Below are positions 23,029 to 35,675 of a stretch of 64,000 nt of DNA, piece by piece; within the stretch, counting starts at the first letter, position 1, and each line of letters starts with the position of its first letter. A program made the translations under genes and the position numbers. The stretch covers positions 8,728,704 through 8,792,703 of the forward strand of contig NC_134036.1 in assembly GCF_964204645.1 (NCBI RefSeq). Reading direction: 5' to 3'. The DNA comes from Tubulanus polymorphus (taxonomy: Eukaryota; Nemertea; Palaeonemertea; Tubulaniformes; Tubulanidae). The notes below the pieces were generated by a model, which did no database searches, had not been told where the DNA came from, and saw nothing but the letters and a program-made list of their open reading frames with translations.

Positions 23029-24973
23029 TCATTTCTCCAAGAGATCGTAGTTTTGATCGAATCGCCGTCCTGTCATGGTTAGTTTGTCTGCTTCTGTGAT
23101 ATAAACCTTTACGTTCAAGGTATTTCCAGCCCAGCTCGACGGGAAAACGGACGCTCCGAGGAACACTAGCTTCTTGGCTACTGAATTCGCGTCAGCGTTG
23201 TTCAATATGTGTATTGTTGACGCCAGACGGCCAGCTGAAGTCTTTGCGTAGATCACATTATTCGGCAGTGAAACACTGATCGATCTATTCGCCGACTCGC
23301 TGTTATTTGTGTTAGTGTTAATGCGATCGGTATCACCAACACGTCTTACGTCCACCTCCACATAAAGCCTCTTCTTCCTACAATTCCGACAGTCTCCGCA
23401 ACTACACCGAATGAAAACGTCAATGACACGTGGTAGTTTTTCCTTATGATTTCAATGTTACCAGCATATTGGCAGAGCAACTCATTGTATACACATGTGA
23501 CATAGACTTATAACGACAAGCGCCAACATCTTCCTTGCTTGTTGTTTATCGGCATCGCCACGAAATATATCATCGGAATAGTTGGCCTTCATACCTGTGC
23601 GGAATTGGCTCTGTCCTAAGTGCACGGTGTCGGCCAATCGGTCAATTGCATCGCTAGTCTCTTGATAGCCTTCTTCGCACTGGCTCCTCCACTTGTTGCG
23701 TACTTGAGGCGCAGACCTAACTCTCTGAGATCGCCGCCTATTTGCTGTCCTATTGCCCTCTTGATGAGGGGTTCATGAGGCGCCCTGTTGCTAGTACAGT
23801 TGGGGTGTCCTACTGGATGGGACCTCTTGTCCTTTATTACGCAGCCGTTACCGGTTGGACAGAGTTTTGTCTGTTGGGGGGCTCCGATGATCACGTGTTT
23901 GTCGGATTGGTCCGCGCGGAAGATACGATTGATTGAGATGCGTTTTGTCCCATATTTTGTAGTCCGGTGATAATTATGCTATTCTATCGACAATCGACGT
24001 GTGATGATTTGGCCTGCTCCTGGTGGTGCTTGGCTTTCTGTAGTAACACCTGTCTGAATTGTGTATACTGAATGGGGAGCCCCTATGAGAAATGAGGCTT
24101 CTGGCCACATACCTTTGTTGGCAACTGACTGCTGCGGCTTAAACTGTGGCATTTCTGTAACCTAAACAAAGATATATTGCATTTATATCCAATAAACACC
24201 TTGATAATCGTGAAGACTCCCTAGCACATAATGTTAATGTTCCTTCGTGGTAGATGCCTTTGCCATATTTAAGGTGGAGAAAGAGACGAATCCTTCTTCC
24301 AGTTTCATTGGCAATCCATCGGCTGTGGTTTGGTTATATATACCTTTTCGTGAGCCGGTTTCCGGATTTTGAGGTTTATCTCGAAATCGCATTTTCCTGA
24401 GTTTACTCGAAACTTTTTTTCCTGAAACAAGTCCTAAGAAAAACACAAATTCAATATGTGTAAAGTTTAACAAGTTATCACTAGGCATCATGTATCAGTA
24501 GGCTTTCTTATTCAAATGTATGGATAGGAAAGCCATGGGAAAGTGAAGGTGGGTCCATTTTAAAAACATAGACTTAGCTAATGATAATGAGTGGTACTAA
24601 CCATTTTGTCATTTGGCAATAGGAATTTGATTAATAACTCTGGACGTTTATTATTCATAGCAACCATTTTTTTTTCTAACCCGTGAGTGGTTGCAATTGT
24701 CCAGGCAATAGTTTTATTACCCTAATACTATATTTATCAAGTCCACAATTAAATTTCCATTGAAAAGGATTCGAAGGATCCGACTTCAAAGCGGAGGCTA
24801 ATTTTTTCTGTTTATTATTCATGAAAAAAAAGTATTTTACCTGCACTTTCTTTGTCCTCAGCGATCTCCTCCAAATGTGTCCCCTTCACAACAACTAGTT
24901 GTCCATTTTGCCACTCGCATGTGCTGTCTGGTAATCTATAGTATTGTCTGTGCACCTTGATATCATAACCCAT
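23029..24973 (-). CDS. Unknown multi-exon gene carried inside the foldback element
   Basis: Exon 1 (24973-24841) starts at an ATG (MGYDIKVHRQYYRLPDSTCE) and ends in phase 1. Exon 2 (24421-24344), exon 3 (24154-24113) and exon 4 (from 24082) all have GT/AG borders and preserve phase 1. In that frame exon 4 reaches TAG at 23981-23979, giving about 118 residues. The same frame then stays open to 23616, and a second frame over 23700-23470 also looks coding (TSDAIDRLADTVHLGQSQFR). A last open block ends at 23029 and includes a CxCxxCxxC cluster (RCSCGDCRNCRKKR). So there is either a damaged longer gene or several exons whose joins I cannot fix. No family is recognised. It lies entirely between the arms. 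Confidence 0.45.
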
Positions 24974-25589
24974 GGTCTTTCATATTCAATATCTGTGACA
25001 TTGAACTGTAATGTCACTTTGAAAATCTGTACCACTTGTTATTACCACTGAATTCTCGACAAGTTGTTGTGCCAGAAAGTTCTGCTAGTAGTTGGTGTGT
25101 GACTACTTTTTTGACCAATGGTGTTGACGGGCTTGTTCATTTGGGTTGTCCTCAGCTTTCTCCTTTCTGAGGGTAATATAAGTTATAACAAGTTTTCTTA
25201 TACGACCACACTCCTTCCTTATTTTCTTCTTCTTAGCGTAACATATCCCTCTGCTTTATCGCCCAAACCTCTTTTTGTACACTCTAACTTCAAAACCTTA
25301 GACTTATACACTAATTTGTACGTTCCTCACATTCCTGAACCATTTCCTCACCCGCTTCTAACCTTAACCTATTTGGTATTTTCAATACCCGCTACTTCCA
25401 TTATACTCCGTCCTGATCCACGTTAAACCTCGTCCGGAAAAATAATGTAAATTCCGAAAAGATCCATTTTTTGATTCTGTTTTGATGATTTTTTTTCGTG
25501 AAAAATCATCTTCTTTGCGGCTGTTTTGAAGCGAAGGCGTCCCTCAAAAAGGTGTAAAATCAAATTTTTTGGCACTTAAACAGGGGCGT

Positions 25590-26890
25590 CTCTAAAAAAA
25601 GTGTAAGCTGTTTTGGCACTTAAACGAGGGGCGTCCCTCAAAAAAGTGGGAAATCACGGTTTTGGCACTAAAACGAGGACCGTCCCTCAAAAAGTGGGAA
25701 ATTACGGCTTTGGCACTAAAACGAGGAGCGTCCCTCAAAAAGTGGGAAACTACAGCTTTGGCACTAAAACGAGGGGCGTCCCTCAAAAAAGTGGGAAATC
25801 ACGGTTTTGGCACTAAAACGAGGACCGTCCCTCAAAAAGTGGGAAATTACGGCTTTGGCACTAAAACGAGGAGCGTCCCTCAAAAAGTGGGAAACTACAG
25901 CTTTGGCACTAAAACGAGGGGCGTCCCTCAAAAAAGTGGGAAATCGCGGTTTTAACACTAAAACGAGGAGCGTCCCTCAAAAAGTGGGAAATTACGGTTT
26001 TGGCACTAAAACGAGGAGCGTCCCTCAAAAAAGTGGGAAATCACGGTTTTGGCACTAAAACGAGGGGTGTCCCTCAAAAAAGTGGGAAATCACGGTTTTG
26101 GCACTAAAACGAGGACCGTCCCTCAAAAAGTGGGAAATTACGGCTTTGGCACTAAAACGAGGGGCGTCCCTCAAAAAAGTGGCACGGTTTTGGCACTAAA
26201 ACGAGGGGCGTCCCTCAAAAAAGTGGGAAATCGCGGTTTTAACACTAAAACGAGGAGCGTCCCTCAAAAAGTGGGAAATTACGGTTTTGGCACTAAAACG
26301 AGGGGCGTCCCTCAAAAAAGTGGCACGGTTTTGGCACTAAAACGAGGGGCGTCCCTCAAAAAAGTGGGAAATCGCGGTTTTAACACTAAAACGAGGAGCG
26401 TCCCTCAAAAAGTGGGCAATCACGGTTTTAACACTAAAACGAGGAACGTCCCTCAAAAAGTGGGAAATTACGGCTTTTGCACTAAAACGAGGAGCGTCAC
26501 TCAAAAAGTGGGAAACTACAGCTTTGGCACTAAAACGAGGGGCGTCCCTCAAAAAAGTGGGAAATCACGGTTTTGGCACTAAAACGAGGAACGTCCCTCA
26601 AAAAGTGGGAAATCACGGTTTTGGCACTAAAACGAGGAGCGTCCCTCAAAAAAGTGTGAAATGACTGTTCTTGCACTAAAACGAGGGGCGTCCCTCCAAA
26701 AAGTTGGAAATCACGGTTTTGGCACTAAAACAAGGAGCGTCTCTCAAAAAAGTGTGAAATGACTGTTATTGCACTAAAACAAGGGGCGTCCCTCCAAAAA
26801 GTGGGAAGTCACTGTTATTGCACTAAAACGAGGGCCGTCCCTCAAAAAAGTGTGAAATCGTTGTTTTGGCACTAAAACTAGGGGCACCCA
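25590..26890. repeat. 48-49-bp minisatellite, right arm
   Basis: Reverse-complement counterpart of the array at 19085-20440. The first four units from the inner side follow the same variant order as in the left arm. After that a three-unit block is repeated, and a shortened unit lacking GGAAATC occurs twice (about 26180 and 26325). This shows array growth after the arms formed. Confidence 0.95.
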
Positions 26891-28367
26891 AGCGTGAAAT
26901 CGCAATTTTGGCGGTGAATCGATAAGCTCCTCGAATAAGCGTTAATCCCAATCTTGATGGTGAAAAGAGTGTCTCTTGAAGAAATCCGTTTTGACGATAA
27001 GATGAGGAATGTCACTGCAATATGTGCGAAATCGCATATGTTCAAACATCAATGATAATTTGAGAGTATTCAACGTGTATCAAAAATGTATTTATTGACC
27101 ATTAGAAATTTCTATCAATTTGATAAGCGCAAATGTTTGATTAATTTTACATAATTCTTGATATTCATAATATTTATTGATGAACACATGACTTTTAAAC
27201 ACGCGTTGTATCTAACAACGCTGAATATTTTCAACGAAAGTGGTTATCGTAATAAGTCTTTATTTCATAAAATATGTACACACCAGGTGTAAAAAGATCA
27301 TACAAAATTAACAACAAGTTCATGTACATGGAAAAGTGTCACCGTATGTATAATCTGAATGCATTATGATTATGGCATAGATTAGAAAAATACTCTCACT
27401 CTCATTGGCTTTATTAACAGATACAATAGTATATAACAACTGCATAATGCTGGACAGAATAAAAGATATGTACATACGGGATCAAATTAACGTGTACAAA
27501 ATATAGAAATTGACTCAACTATACATAAAACATTGCAACTGTGCAATTTATCGTGGTTACAAAATATGTTTTCAGTTTCCTATACACGGAATTATTGAAA
27601 TGTTGTGTTAATTTAATTTACTCATCCAAGTTATACAAACGGGTCTCACATTATTCAACAAAATGATTATAAGAAGGCCGTCTACTAATGACGGCGGAAT
27701 GAGAGAAATGATAAATGTTATAAAACATGACGCAGGCATTAAACATGATGATTTTTTGCGGATGATTATGGTTCGATAGAAAATAGCGGATTCACCGTGT
27801 ATCCATCAAATTCGAACGCAGCTTATTAAGGGGAGAATTAAGTACGTAACTAAAATCTAGTAAGTTTCTACTTATTTTACTTGAATGGAGGTAAAACTGG
27901 TAGTACTCTGAAGATTTACTTTATTTAGATGAAGCTTCCACCAATATCATTTTTTCCTAACAACCACGGCATTAATTTGTTGAAATTGCCGCACAGTCAA
28001 TTCTATTTATAGTATATTTTCAGAAATTCTATGAAATTTCAAATCAGCCCCCATGTCGGAATATGATAACAAATGACTTGAGTTACAATGTACTAGTAAG
28101 AAAAATTCAAATTAAGAATTTAAAATACACAAATAACTGTTCATCTGAAAAAATCTAAGACAAGATTATCAGTACACCTAATGTAAGATCTTTGGGCAGT
28201 ATCGCGAGATAAGTCCTCTTAAAGTCACTTTAAAATTTGCGCATAACGAGTTTCGGAAATGAATTCTGTTCCTTGAGAAGAATAACGTTGACTTTTTCGA
28301 GGTAAAATGTTAGAATAATTTCTATACGAGCACGTTATTTATTTACGCTGGTTTCAGAAGAGATTTG

Positions 28368-28440
28368 ATGGAGCAATGGCCACCAGCAGTACCAGCAATA
28401 GTACCACCAGCACCAGCACCACCACCACCGCTATGACAAC
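28368..28440 (+). CDS. Possible Ser/Thr- or Pro-rich first exon
   Basis: Just right of the foldback arm, an ATG at 28377 opens MATSSTSNSTTSTSTTTTAM up to a GTAAGT donor at about 28441. The ATG at 28368 would read a Pro-rich frame instead and stop at once. An acceptor TTTCAG at about 28654 follows, but the phase leads to a stop within 20 codons, so its link to the ORF at 28746 is unproven. Confidence 0.25.
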
Positions 28441-28745
28441 AGGTAAGTTCTTCACTCCCAATTTACACCCAGTACCTCGGTAATATTGAATATCAAACTA
28501 AAATGAATTGGACTCAAATGATAGATATCTAGCAAAAATATACAGGATTTGAAACCACAAACCAGTGAAATAAACACCTCAAACCATTCGGCCTTATTAA
28601 TTACAGTTCCTTTTAACGACGCTCTTTATGTTTTAATTTTCACCTGTTTCAGTCGTGAAACTTAAATTGCGCAAACTTCGTTATTTCTTCGATTTCGAGA
28701 AAGTTTGACACTGAACGTGGAATCGTGATCGGGGAGGGAGCCAAT

Positions 28746-29231
28746 ATGACGGCGCGTGAATATAGTGGAAACACTGTGAAACTTAAACTTGTCAAAGGGT
28801 TCAATAACAGCCAAACTGTTTCTTCATCATCGGATTCGCAACTGAATTTACATTTATGGGTCAGAAATGATGGAAATCATGTTAAAAGCTACTCGATTTC
28901 TTATTTAGTCCTCGGAAATGATATGGTAACGATTACTATTAACGAACTCGTGATGTTCTTGCACGTTCCCGGTTATTCTACTTCGTGTGTGATATATCCA
29001 ATGAGAAAAGTGATGAATGGCTACGAAATCGATGATAATGTATTCGGCAAGAGGAAATGGGTTTCATTGAGATGCACGAACGGAGATTTGTACCTTAATG
29101 ATGCGCATTTATCAAGCGGTCGAATGTTTGCGTCAAATAATGTTAAGATGGATGGTCCGATAATCCGTATTCAAACAACCATAAATGACGAAGCTGTGAT
29201 TGATAACCTGGCAGTAGAATTTTGGTATTAA
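28746..29231 (+). CDS. Unknown 161-residue beta-rich protein
   Basis: The frame is open from before 28725. The ATG at 28746 is taken as the start, although the frame continues upstream without a stop for about 25 codons and could be reached by splicing. The product lacks a signal peptide or membrane segment and alternates hydrophobic and polar residues (LNLHLWVRNDG, YSISYLVLGNDMVTITINEL, GPIIRIQTTINDEAVIDNLA), consistent with a beta-sandwich. AATAAA occurs about 100 bp after the stop (29330), fitting a 3' end. I do not recognise the family. Confidence 0.4.
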   Translation: MTAREYSGNTVKLKLVKGFNNSQTVSSSSDSQLNLHLWVRNDGNHVKSYSISYLVLGNDMVTITINELVMFLHVPGYSTSCVIYPMRKVMNGYEIDDNVFGKRKWVSLRCTNGDLYLNDAHLSSGRMFASNNVKMDGPIIRIQTTINDEAVIDNLAVEFWY

Positions 29232-29349
29232 TGAACTTGACAGCAAAGAATATCTACGGGCGGTGTGGCCCCATTTATGAGTAACTGATTAGGATGAATT
29301 AACAATTGAACAATATGAACATTTAAATCAATAAACGATTTTATCATAT

Positions 29350-30135
29350 TCATCAAAATCAAACGTTTTGCTTTAAATTGAGTACAGTTTTAGATTATGC
29401 CTAATTTTAGTTACAAAACGTGACTGGTTAAGATCATTTGATTATGTAAATTTCATGCAATAAATGTTTATGATAATTATCAAATTGAATGAGTTTTTGG
29501 CTTTTTAAATTCGCTCCAGTTTGACAAATGTTTAGAAAATGAGGAAGTAGCTTCAGGATATACGAACCTGATGAACGTTTTTTCAATTTTTTATTGTTTA
29601 GTCGTTGAGTGGTTCGCGTCTGTAGAAGAGGTTCAGAAATGAACGAACAGTTATGAGTTAAAACCTGATAAAAGGAACGTGGTTTGTATTAGGGAATAAT
29701 TCAGGTGGAACGAAACTTGCTGAAATTAAGCGAAAAACCGATGACATATTTCCGCATTTCTTTTTTGGGTTTTTAGCCTACTTGGTTTTTTTGTCGGGAA
29801 GTTTTAAAGACGATTTAATTGATTATTGATTACACACTGTATCTACCATATACGAGTCCATAGTTAAAACACTGACCCGATCAAAATCAAAATTGCCGAC
29901 TGGCGGCAATTGTTCGCCAAAACAGCGACACTAGACATAATCTATTTCTACCTCGCGTAGATCGGACCGCGGCATCATCTGCTCCTATAAAGTTTACTGG
30001 TAAGATGTGAAGGTTACTGAATTTGATTTGGAAATTAGACATCGTTGCAAACTTTTCTGAGAAATTCGGATTTAGGTTTAATGTTCATTGAAGCCGCATT
30101 GAGGAAACACTGGCAGTTGTAGCGGTAGATTCCCT
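29350..30135. other. Non-coding stretch
   Basis: 3' flank of the unknown ORF and AT-rich spacer. No exon or repeat was recognised. Confidence 0.4.
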
Positions 30136-33011
30136 TCATACTGATACACCGGTCACAATCCTCTCTTTAATCGTTATCTATAAAATACTTGAGTAACGCC
30201 CTGGCGAGAGAACGTGTCCGTGCACAAATCCGAATGAATAAACTGAAATACCGGATGATAATATTGAAGATAATATATTTTATTTACCTTGAACCTGAGA
30301 ATGATTTTCCTAATCCCTATTATATGAATCCCTATCGTTCCGAAGCTTCTCCTATCCTGCTGTCGACACTCGTCTTACTAAGGTACAGATTCTCCCGATT
30401 GACTGCACTCTCAAGATGCGGGTCCCTTTTATAGAAAGAATCGGCATTCTTGAAATACCGACTCTCCCACTCGACTTTTGGCAAGGAGCAGCAACCTTAC
30501 TGTCATGACTGTTTTGGTCATATAGAATTTGGCCTTAATGATTCGCTGATCTAAAATTATTTTCAAAACTGATTTGCTAAACCAACTTTTTCTTCCAACC
30601 CTCCTGTCATGACGCGTTGTGATTTACTCACTCCTTGCTAGTCGTTGTTGAGAGAGCAGCTATTGTCTGTGAATTACCAACGAGCGCATACAGACAACAG
30701 AAACTTCAGACAGCTAGTTTTAACATTTAACACAAATTAATTTTTCTAAAACATTAGCGATTATTAACAATTTGTTCTTAAACAACATCTAGATTACTCA
30801 AATTAAATATCTTTTCAAAACTTTGTTTTCTTTTCTAATTACAGTACAAATTCATTGTTTCTTTTTTAAAAATTATTATTAATTGACTACGATTCGGAAT
30901 ACATTGTGATTGATTATCAATTCTTAAATTATTTGAAATACTTATACTAATTATTTTATCTACAATTTAACTAATTCTATTTTAATACAGGATAAGCAAA
31001 ACAACCACATCTTCCTAAACTTCCGGTTTTTCCTTTTACGGAAAGTAGCCGGGAATATCATCAAGTATCAGCGTGATCCCTTCACGAGCCTCATTATAAA
31101 TACACTCCATTGTTCCGACCCAACCAAATATAGTTCCAACTATTTAAAAGTTTTATATAAAGATTTTCTGAATGTTTGCCAGATCTCACAGAAGAAGAAC
31201 CGAGAAAGAATTGTTGTTTATAGACTGATTTATGGTTTGCGTTGGTAGATGAAAGCATCAAACAAGAACTTTCGTAATTCTTACTACTAGTACGTTCTTG
31301 TCTGACGGCTTTAACGTAACCCCCACGCATACGGAAACAACATTAAGAACATTTCTAAATACTACGAAACATTTTCAAATACTACGAAAATCTAGCTGTG
31401 GATCAACAGTCCCTATCCAGTTTAAATTTCGTCCCGAAATTTTGAATTTAAACCAACTCGTGAATATCCCGCTGATACCTCTAGAACAAATCCTGAAAAA
31501 GAACATAAGGAAACAATTCATTATAACGAGTAACTATTTCTTAGAGTTCGACACTACAACGCATATTAAAGTTCATGATATAGTTTATCATAAAACCGCT
31601 TTTAAAGTTCTGGATACCCAACCGGAAAAAAGTTCATTCGAGACCGCTGTCCCCGCATACTAAACAGTCGAAAGTTAAGCACAAAACAGTTCACAGTTTG
31701 AGTTTAGAATTTACCGCGAAGTGACGCAATAGCTACCAGACACATCAAGGTACGTCATGGACGGACGAATGACGTCATCCACCGCAGTTCCCGCAACTCA
31801 TACCGCTAAATCGTTCAGTACGGCAATCCGCATTCTTTCTTTACTAATACACGCTCACTGGTACACATAGACGTTACAGTTCTATGGTGAATATCGGAGT
31901 CTTTCCTCCACAGCTAGTATATAACAGTAATGCATTCGCATCGTACGGCTTGAGCGAACAACATTCCATCGAATGTTAATGTAACTACACGGGAGCCATC
32001 TTGAACACACTCGGCTTTACTCCGCTAAAATGTCTACGGAAATTATCACTTTTTTCACATTTCGTATCGCATTGGCCAGGTGTCTTTGTCCACCCTTCAT
32101 CACTTAAGTTTGTGAGTATATAACAGGTCTTCGAGAGTGACAAACACCACTAACAATGGCCAGAATCGCATGACTAATCATCGAGCATGATTCCATCCCG
32201 TTGAAACGGCAACGCCCTAGATCGTTGTTGTAGGCTGTATATAGTTGTTCCTTTTTCCTCGTTAATTGACGAATCGGTGAATTAATATCACCCATCTCGG
32301 CCAGAGCATACCAGTTGCTGGTTTTTCAAACTATCAGTTGCATCGAATAGAGTTTCAGGATACCTCCCAACAAGTCCCCATCTCCATATGGTCACTATCA
32401 GGGGGGTACCCATCAACATCTATTGCGGTTGACAGAAGAAGGCATTCTTCCATCGTAGTGCTATCGTATCTTCGGCGGTCTCATTCCAACACATCCGATA
32501 CGGGTATCCTACAATTAATATCATAATAATACAGAGATTATTCAAACATATACGAACAAACAGTATTTATTCAAACAGTATTTGTTTTATTGTCATTATT
32601 AACAATAACTTCTTTTTTTTTCTTTTTCCCCGCAATGATAATTAATGACTTTTCTTTAAACTATCGGAAATTAGTACCGGATACTTTAATAGTCAGGCTA
32701 AAGCCGATGTCATGTCAATTACAATCATTAATATCAGCAAATTGTCACGATTATCCTTATTTCCGTAACTCATGAACAGGCCATGAGTTCACTCACGAAC
32801 TAAGTATTATGATACTAAATTTTCATATTTCTTATGTAATGATATCTTAATCACTTACTACTATAAATCAAAACTTTCCGATAATTCAACAGGACATACG
32901 CATCCTGATTCAACTATTAATTAGATTATACTTACGACTAATAATACAACTAATTCAATTTTGAAACGGAGCGCACCCGGGCGCCCTCGTCATAATATTT
33001 AAATTTTAATT
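30136..33011. other. Probable 3' region/LTR of the retroelement; no gene seen
   Basis: Lies downstream (minus-strand sense) of env, where a 3' LTR is expected. A purine-rich tract on the minus strand (complement of 32609-32632, GGGGAAAAAGAAAAAAAAAG) could be the polypurine tract, putting an LTR at about 32.6 to 30.2 kb. The matching 5' LTR is absent, so the limits cannot be set. A plus-strand frame at 31298-31663 has no recognisable features. About 95 bp at 30695-30790 resembles 59100-59190. Confidence 0.35.
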
Positions 33012-35629
33012 TCAATACAAATATGGATACAGTCTACTGGTATCAGCCAACATAGAATTCCTGGGAATTCCTACCGAATAATCCGGAGGCAACAGCCCAT
33101 CACCAGGAGGAGCTCTGAGTGCCAGTACACCGGGCCCACGTTCAGTCTGGGCCTCATCATCTATTACTACGATCTCGGGCTCCACTGACGAAACTGTCAG
33201 CTGAGTCGCTTCTCGTAATTCAGTACTAAAAGAACGATACACCGCGACAACCACTACCTTACTCGGAACTGATACTCATCGTGAAAAGACTAACCCGTAG
33301 GGGCACCGAGCAAGACATCGGCAGATTGTACATCGTTCCTTGCGAACAAGTCAGTTGCTTAGTCTGCCAGGTTAAGTTCAAGCGGGCGACTCCACAAATT
33401 ACCCGTAATGCAACCTTAGTGAGAGCTGGAGGTTCAAAACGACATCTCGTTTCACAACCGGACAATGTTAGTAGAGGCAAGTCCAATGTCTGAATTCCAT
33501 TCTTAAGCCTTATGGCTAGCCTAACCGGATATTTTCCCGGTGAACAAGGTGCAGGCAAACAGTGTCGGCACCTGTAGCACATAGCACGCAATAAAGGTCT
33601 GAACACAATTATAACTATACCTACTACAATAACTAAGAACAGGACGACATCGACGCGCACATTTTTAGCCATGACAACTTCCCGAATGACTGTATTATTC
33701 CAGCCCCCTCGCTGTAAATCATGAATAGCGGGGTGAACAGTCACCATGGCCTCAGCGGTCGGAAGAAGTCCTGCTCCCAGAATTGATAAGGATCCTTGCG
33801 ACTTAAGTAAAACAAATATCGAGAGCAACATGCTGCCCGCCGAGAGACCAATAGCAAGCCAAGTGAGCCACCCTGTACCGGTTCCAGACGAAATAACAGG
33901 TTCAGAATGATCAAATAAAGCGTCTGCTTGCGATCGGTACAGTTTAGCGTCAGTTTGCACGGTTCTTGCTAACTTTTTGAAATCCATGCTAAATTTAGTG
34001 TCCACCGCAGCCACTTTTGACCAGTTATTAGCCTTGAAATCCAGACTAGGCAGCGGTGCGTATGGCGTTCCCTGGAACATTGTTGCTCCAGTAACGTTGG
34101 ACACTACATTCTTTGAAAAGAAACTATGTAGGACCGGTAAATTAACAGCGTGCGCAATGGTCACCGTGTCTTGGTTAATACATTTGTTTATTCTACCGGG
34201 CACAAAAAATTTTGATCCACGCAATGCACATGCACACCCAATTTTTACCAAACAAAAACGACATGCTTTTATTGCTTTTGGTGACTTGCCAGGGCAGGCG
34301 AGAGTCCAAAAATCGTCAGTGCCTGAAACAACAAAGTAGCCATCCCCTACGTCGACTGCCAGTTCGGCCAGGCCCTGGACCTCATACCGTATGTGGCATT
34401 ATGCTAGCACCTGTGAGGGTTTATCGAAGAAAAGGCTACTCAGGCATGATTCTACGGTTGCTTCGCGCATGGACACGGCAAGTCATCACATCGGTTCCAT
34501 GACAAGTAGCAAATATATCGTGACCCATTTCAGTGTAGTAACTACCGTCCCTAGTAGCGCCAAAATAAGGGGCTGTACCAACAATCATTGAAGTGTTATA
34601 GGACGTTGCGTTTATTGGCACTGGCATTAAGACAACCGAGTATAAATCAAAATATGTCTGACTAGATTGCAAGGGGATTTTGATTGATATGTAAACAAAT
34701 TTATCGGTCTTAGTAAAGCACACATCCTTAACTATGTAATAATAGCCTACATCCCTATTAGCTATTGAAAACCCAGAATGCATCCTATTTAATTTTTCGG
34801 ACACATCGTCAAGAACCTTCGAAACCATTTTTGGATTAACCAGGGCTCTAGGCAAATATCCCTCCAATAACTTTTCAACCCCCTGCAACCACTCACTGGA
34901 AACTGCCGTCAGTCGTTCCACTAGGATGATATTTCTTATTGTCATGTCAGACGCTAATGCTAGCATACTCGCATCGACACTTTGCTTTAGCAGTGTCGTT
35001 CGAATTGATTCAAGTTCTTTTGAATTGGCCACGTATGCAGAGGTCAGGCTGCTGATTCGTTTGTCAGTCGCGTTAATAAATGAAGAGAGTGTCCCCTGTA
35101 TGTGGGTGATTTGATCCGAATTCAACTTGACTTTTTTTTCTACTTTTTCGACGTGATTTTCTACTTGCTGAACTTCATCTTCGGTAGCAGTACCGAACAA
35201 GGAAGACGAAATCGATCCGATAAATGAAAGTGGTGCACGTTTGATCCTGCGCCCACTGGCGTGTCGTTTCTTTCGTGAGTCGGTATCTGCAGCATCAGGT
35301 ATCATTTGTCTCATATCAGCCAATTGTCCCCTGATATGGGTCAACGTGTCTAACTGTAGGCGATGCGCCTCACGAAACATTTCCAAATAGCCGGAGCAGT
35401 GAGAACGAAGTTCTGGCTGGACAAGAGAACAGCGTAGCCGCAAGCCTTTACTCGGGGGGTCATTAACAACTAGCCATGGTATAGCGAACGTGTGAAACCA
35501 GGCACTGTCGCCATTATGGACTCCTCCAATCCGATGAAAGGCGACACCATAGTTTGGCCTCAAGACCGTCGAGGGCATCAGACAATAGGCCGACGACCAT
35601 ATGGCCACCAAGATTACGACAATTTGCAT
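33012..35629 (-). pseudogene. env: Retroelement env, fusion-protein type, broken
   Basis: The first frame (start ATG at 35629, stop at 34436) has a signal peptide (VVILVAIWSSAYC), then at about residue 130-140 a basic RRIKR furin-like site followed by a Gly/Ser/Phe-rich segment suited to a fusion peptide, and a long heptad-rich region. This layout recalls the baculovirus F/errantivirus Env family. The second frame (from about 34390 to 33259) continues the ectodomain with many Cys, a membrane anchor (WLTWLAIGLSAGSMLLSIFV) and another hydrophobic stretch. A third frame (33254-33012) holds an acidic/Pro-rich tail. The frames are separated by a frameshift near 34450, a stop near 34400 and a stop at 33259. 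It would have been a membrane fusion glycoprotein; in this state it is not functional. Confidence 0.7.
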
Positions 35630-35675
35630 CCTGAAAAATAGGGATAGCAAGAATCAGTAATCTCGAAACCACGTA

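Larger units (their letters stand above)
17734..28232. mobile_element. 10.5-kb foldback-type element
   Basis: Sequence 17734-20552 reappears in inverted orientation at 25426-28232. The arms are about 2.8 kb and nearly identical, down to single-copy stretches. Each arm has an outer unique part (about 1.35 kb), an inner 48-49-bp minisatellite (about 1.3 kb) and about 150 bp of inner unique sequence. Long inverted arms that contain tandem subrepeats are the hallmark of Foldback/Galileo and sea urchin TU elements. The 4.9-kb interior has no recognisable transposase. Target duplications could not be identified because the left edge runs into the 950-bp repeats. Confidence 0.7.

Noticed and set aside
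25613..26582. Long repetitive proteins such as GFGTKTR-repeats on both strands
   Set aside because: Frames shift with each 49-bp unit and are open on both strands only because of the tandem repeat. No start context or conservation is seen.
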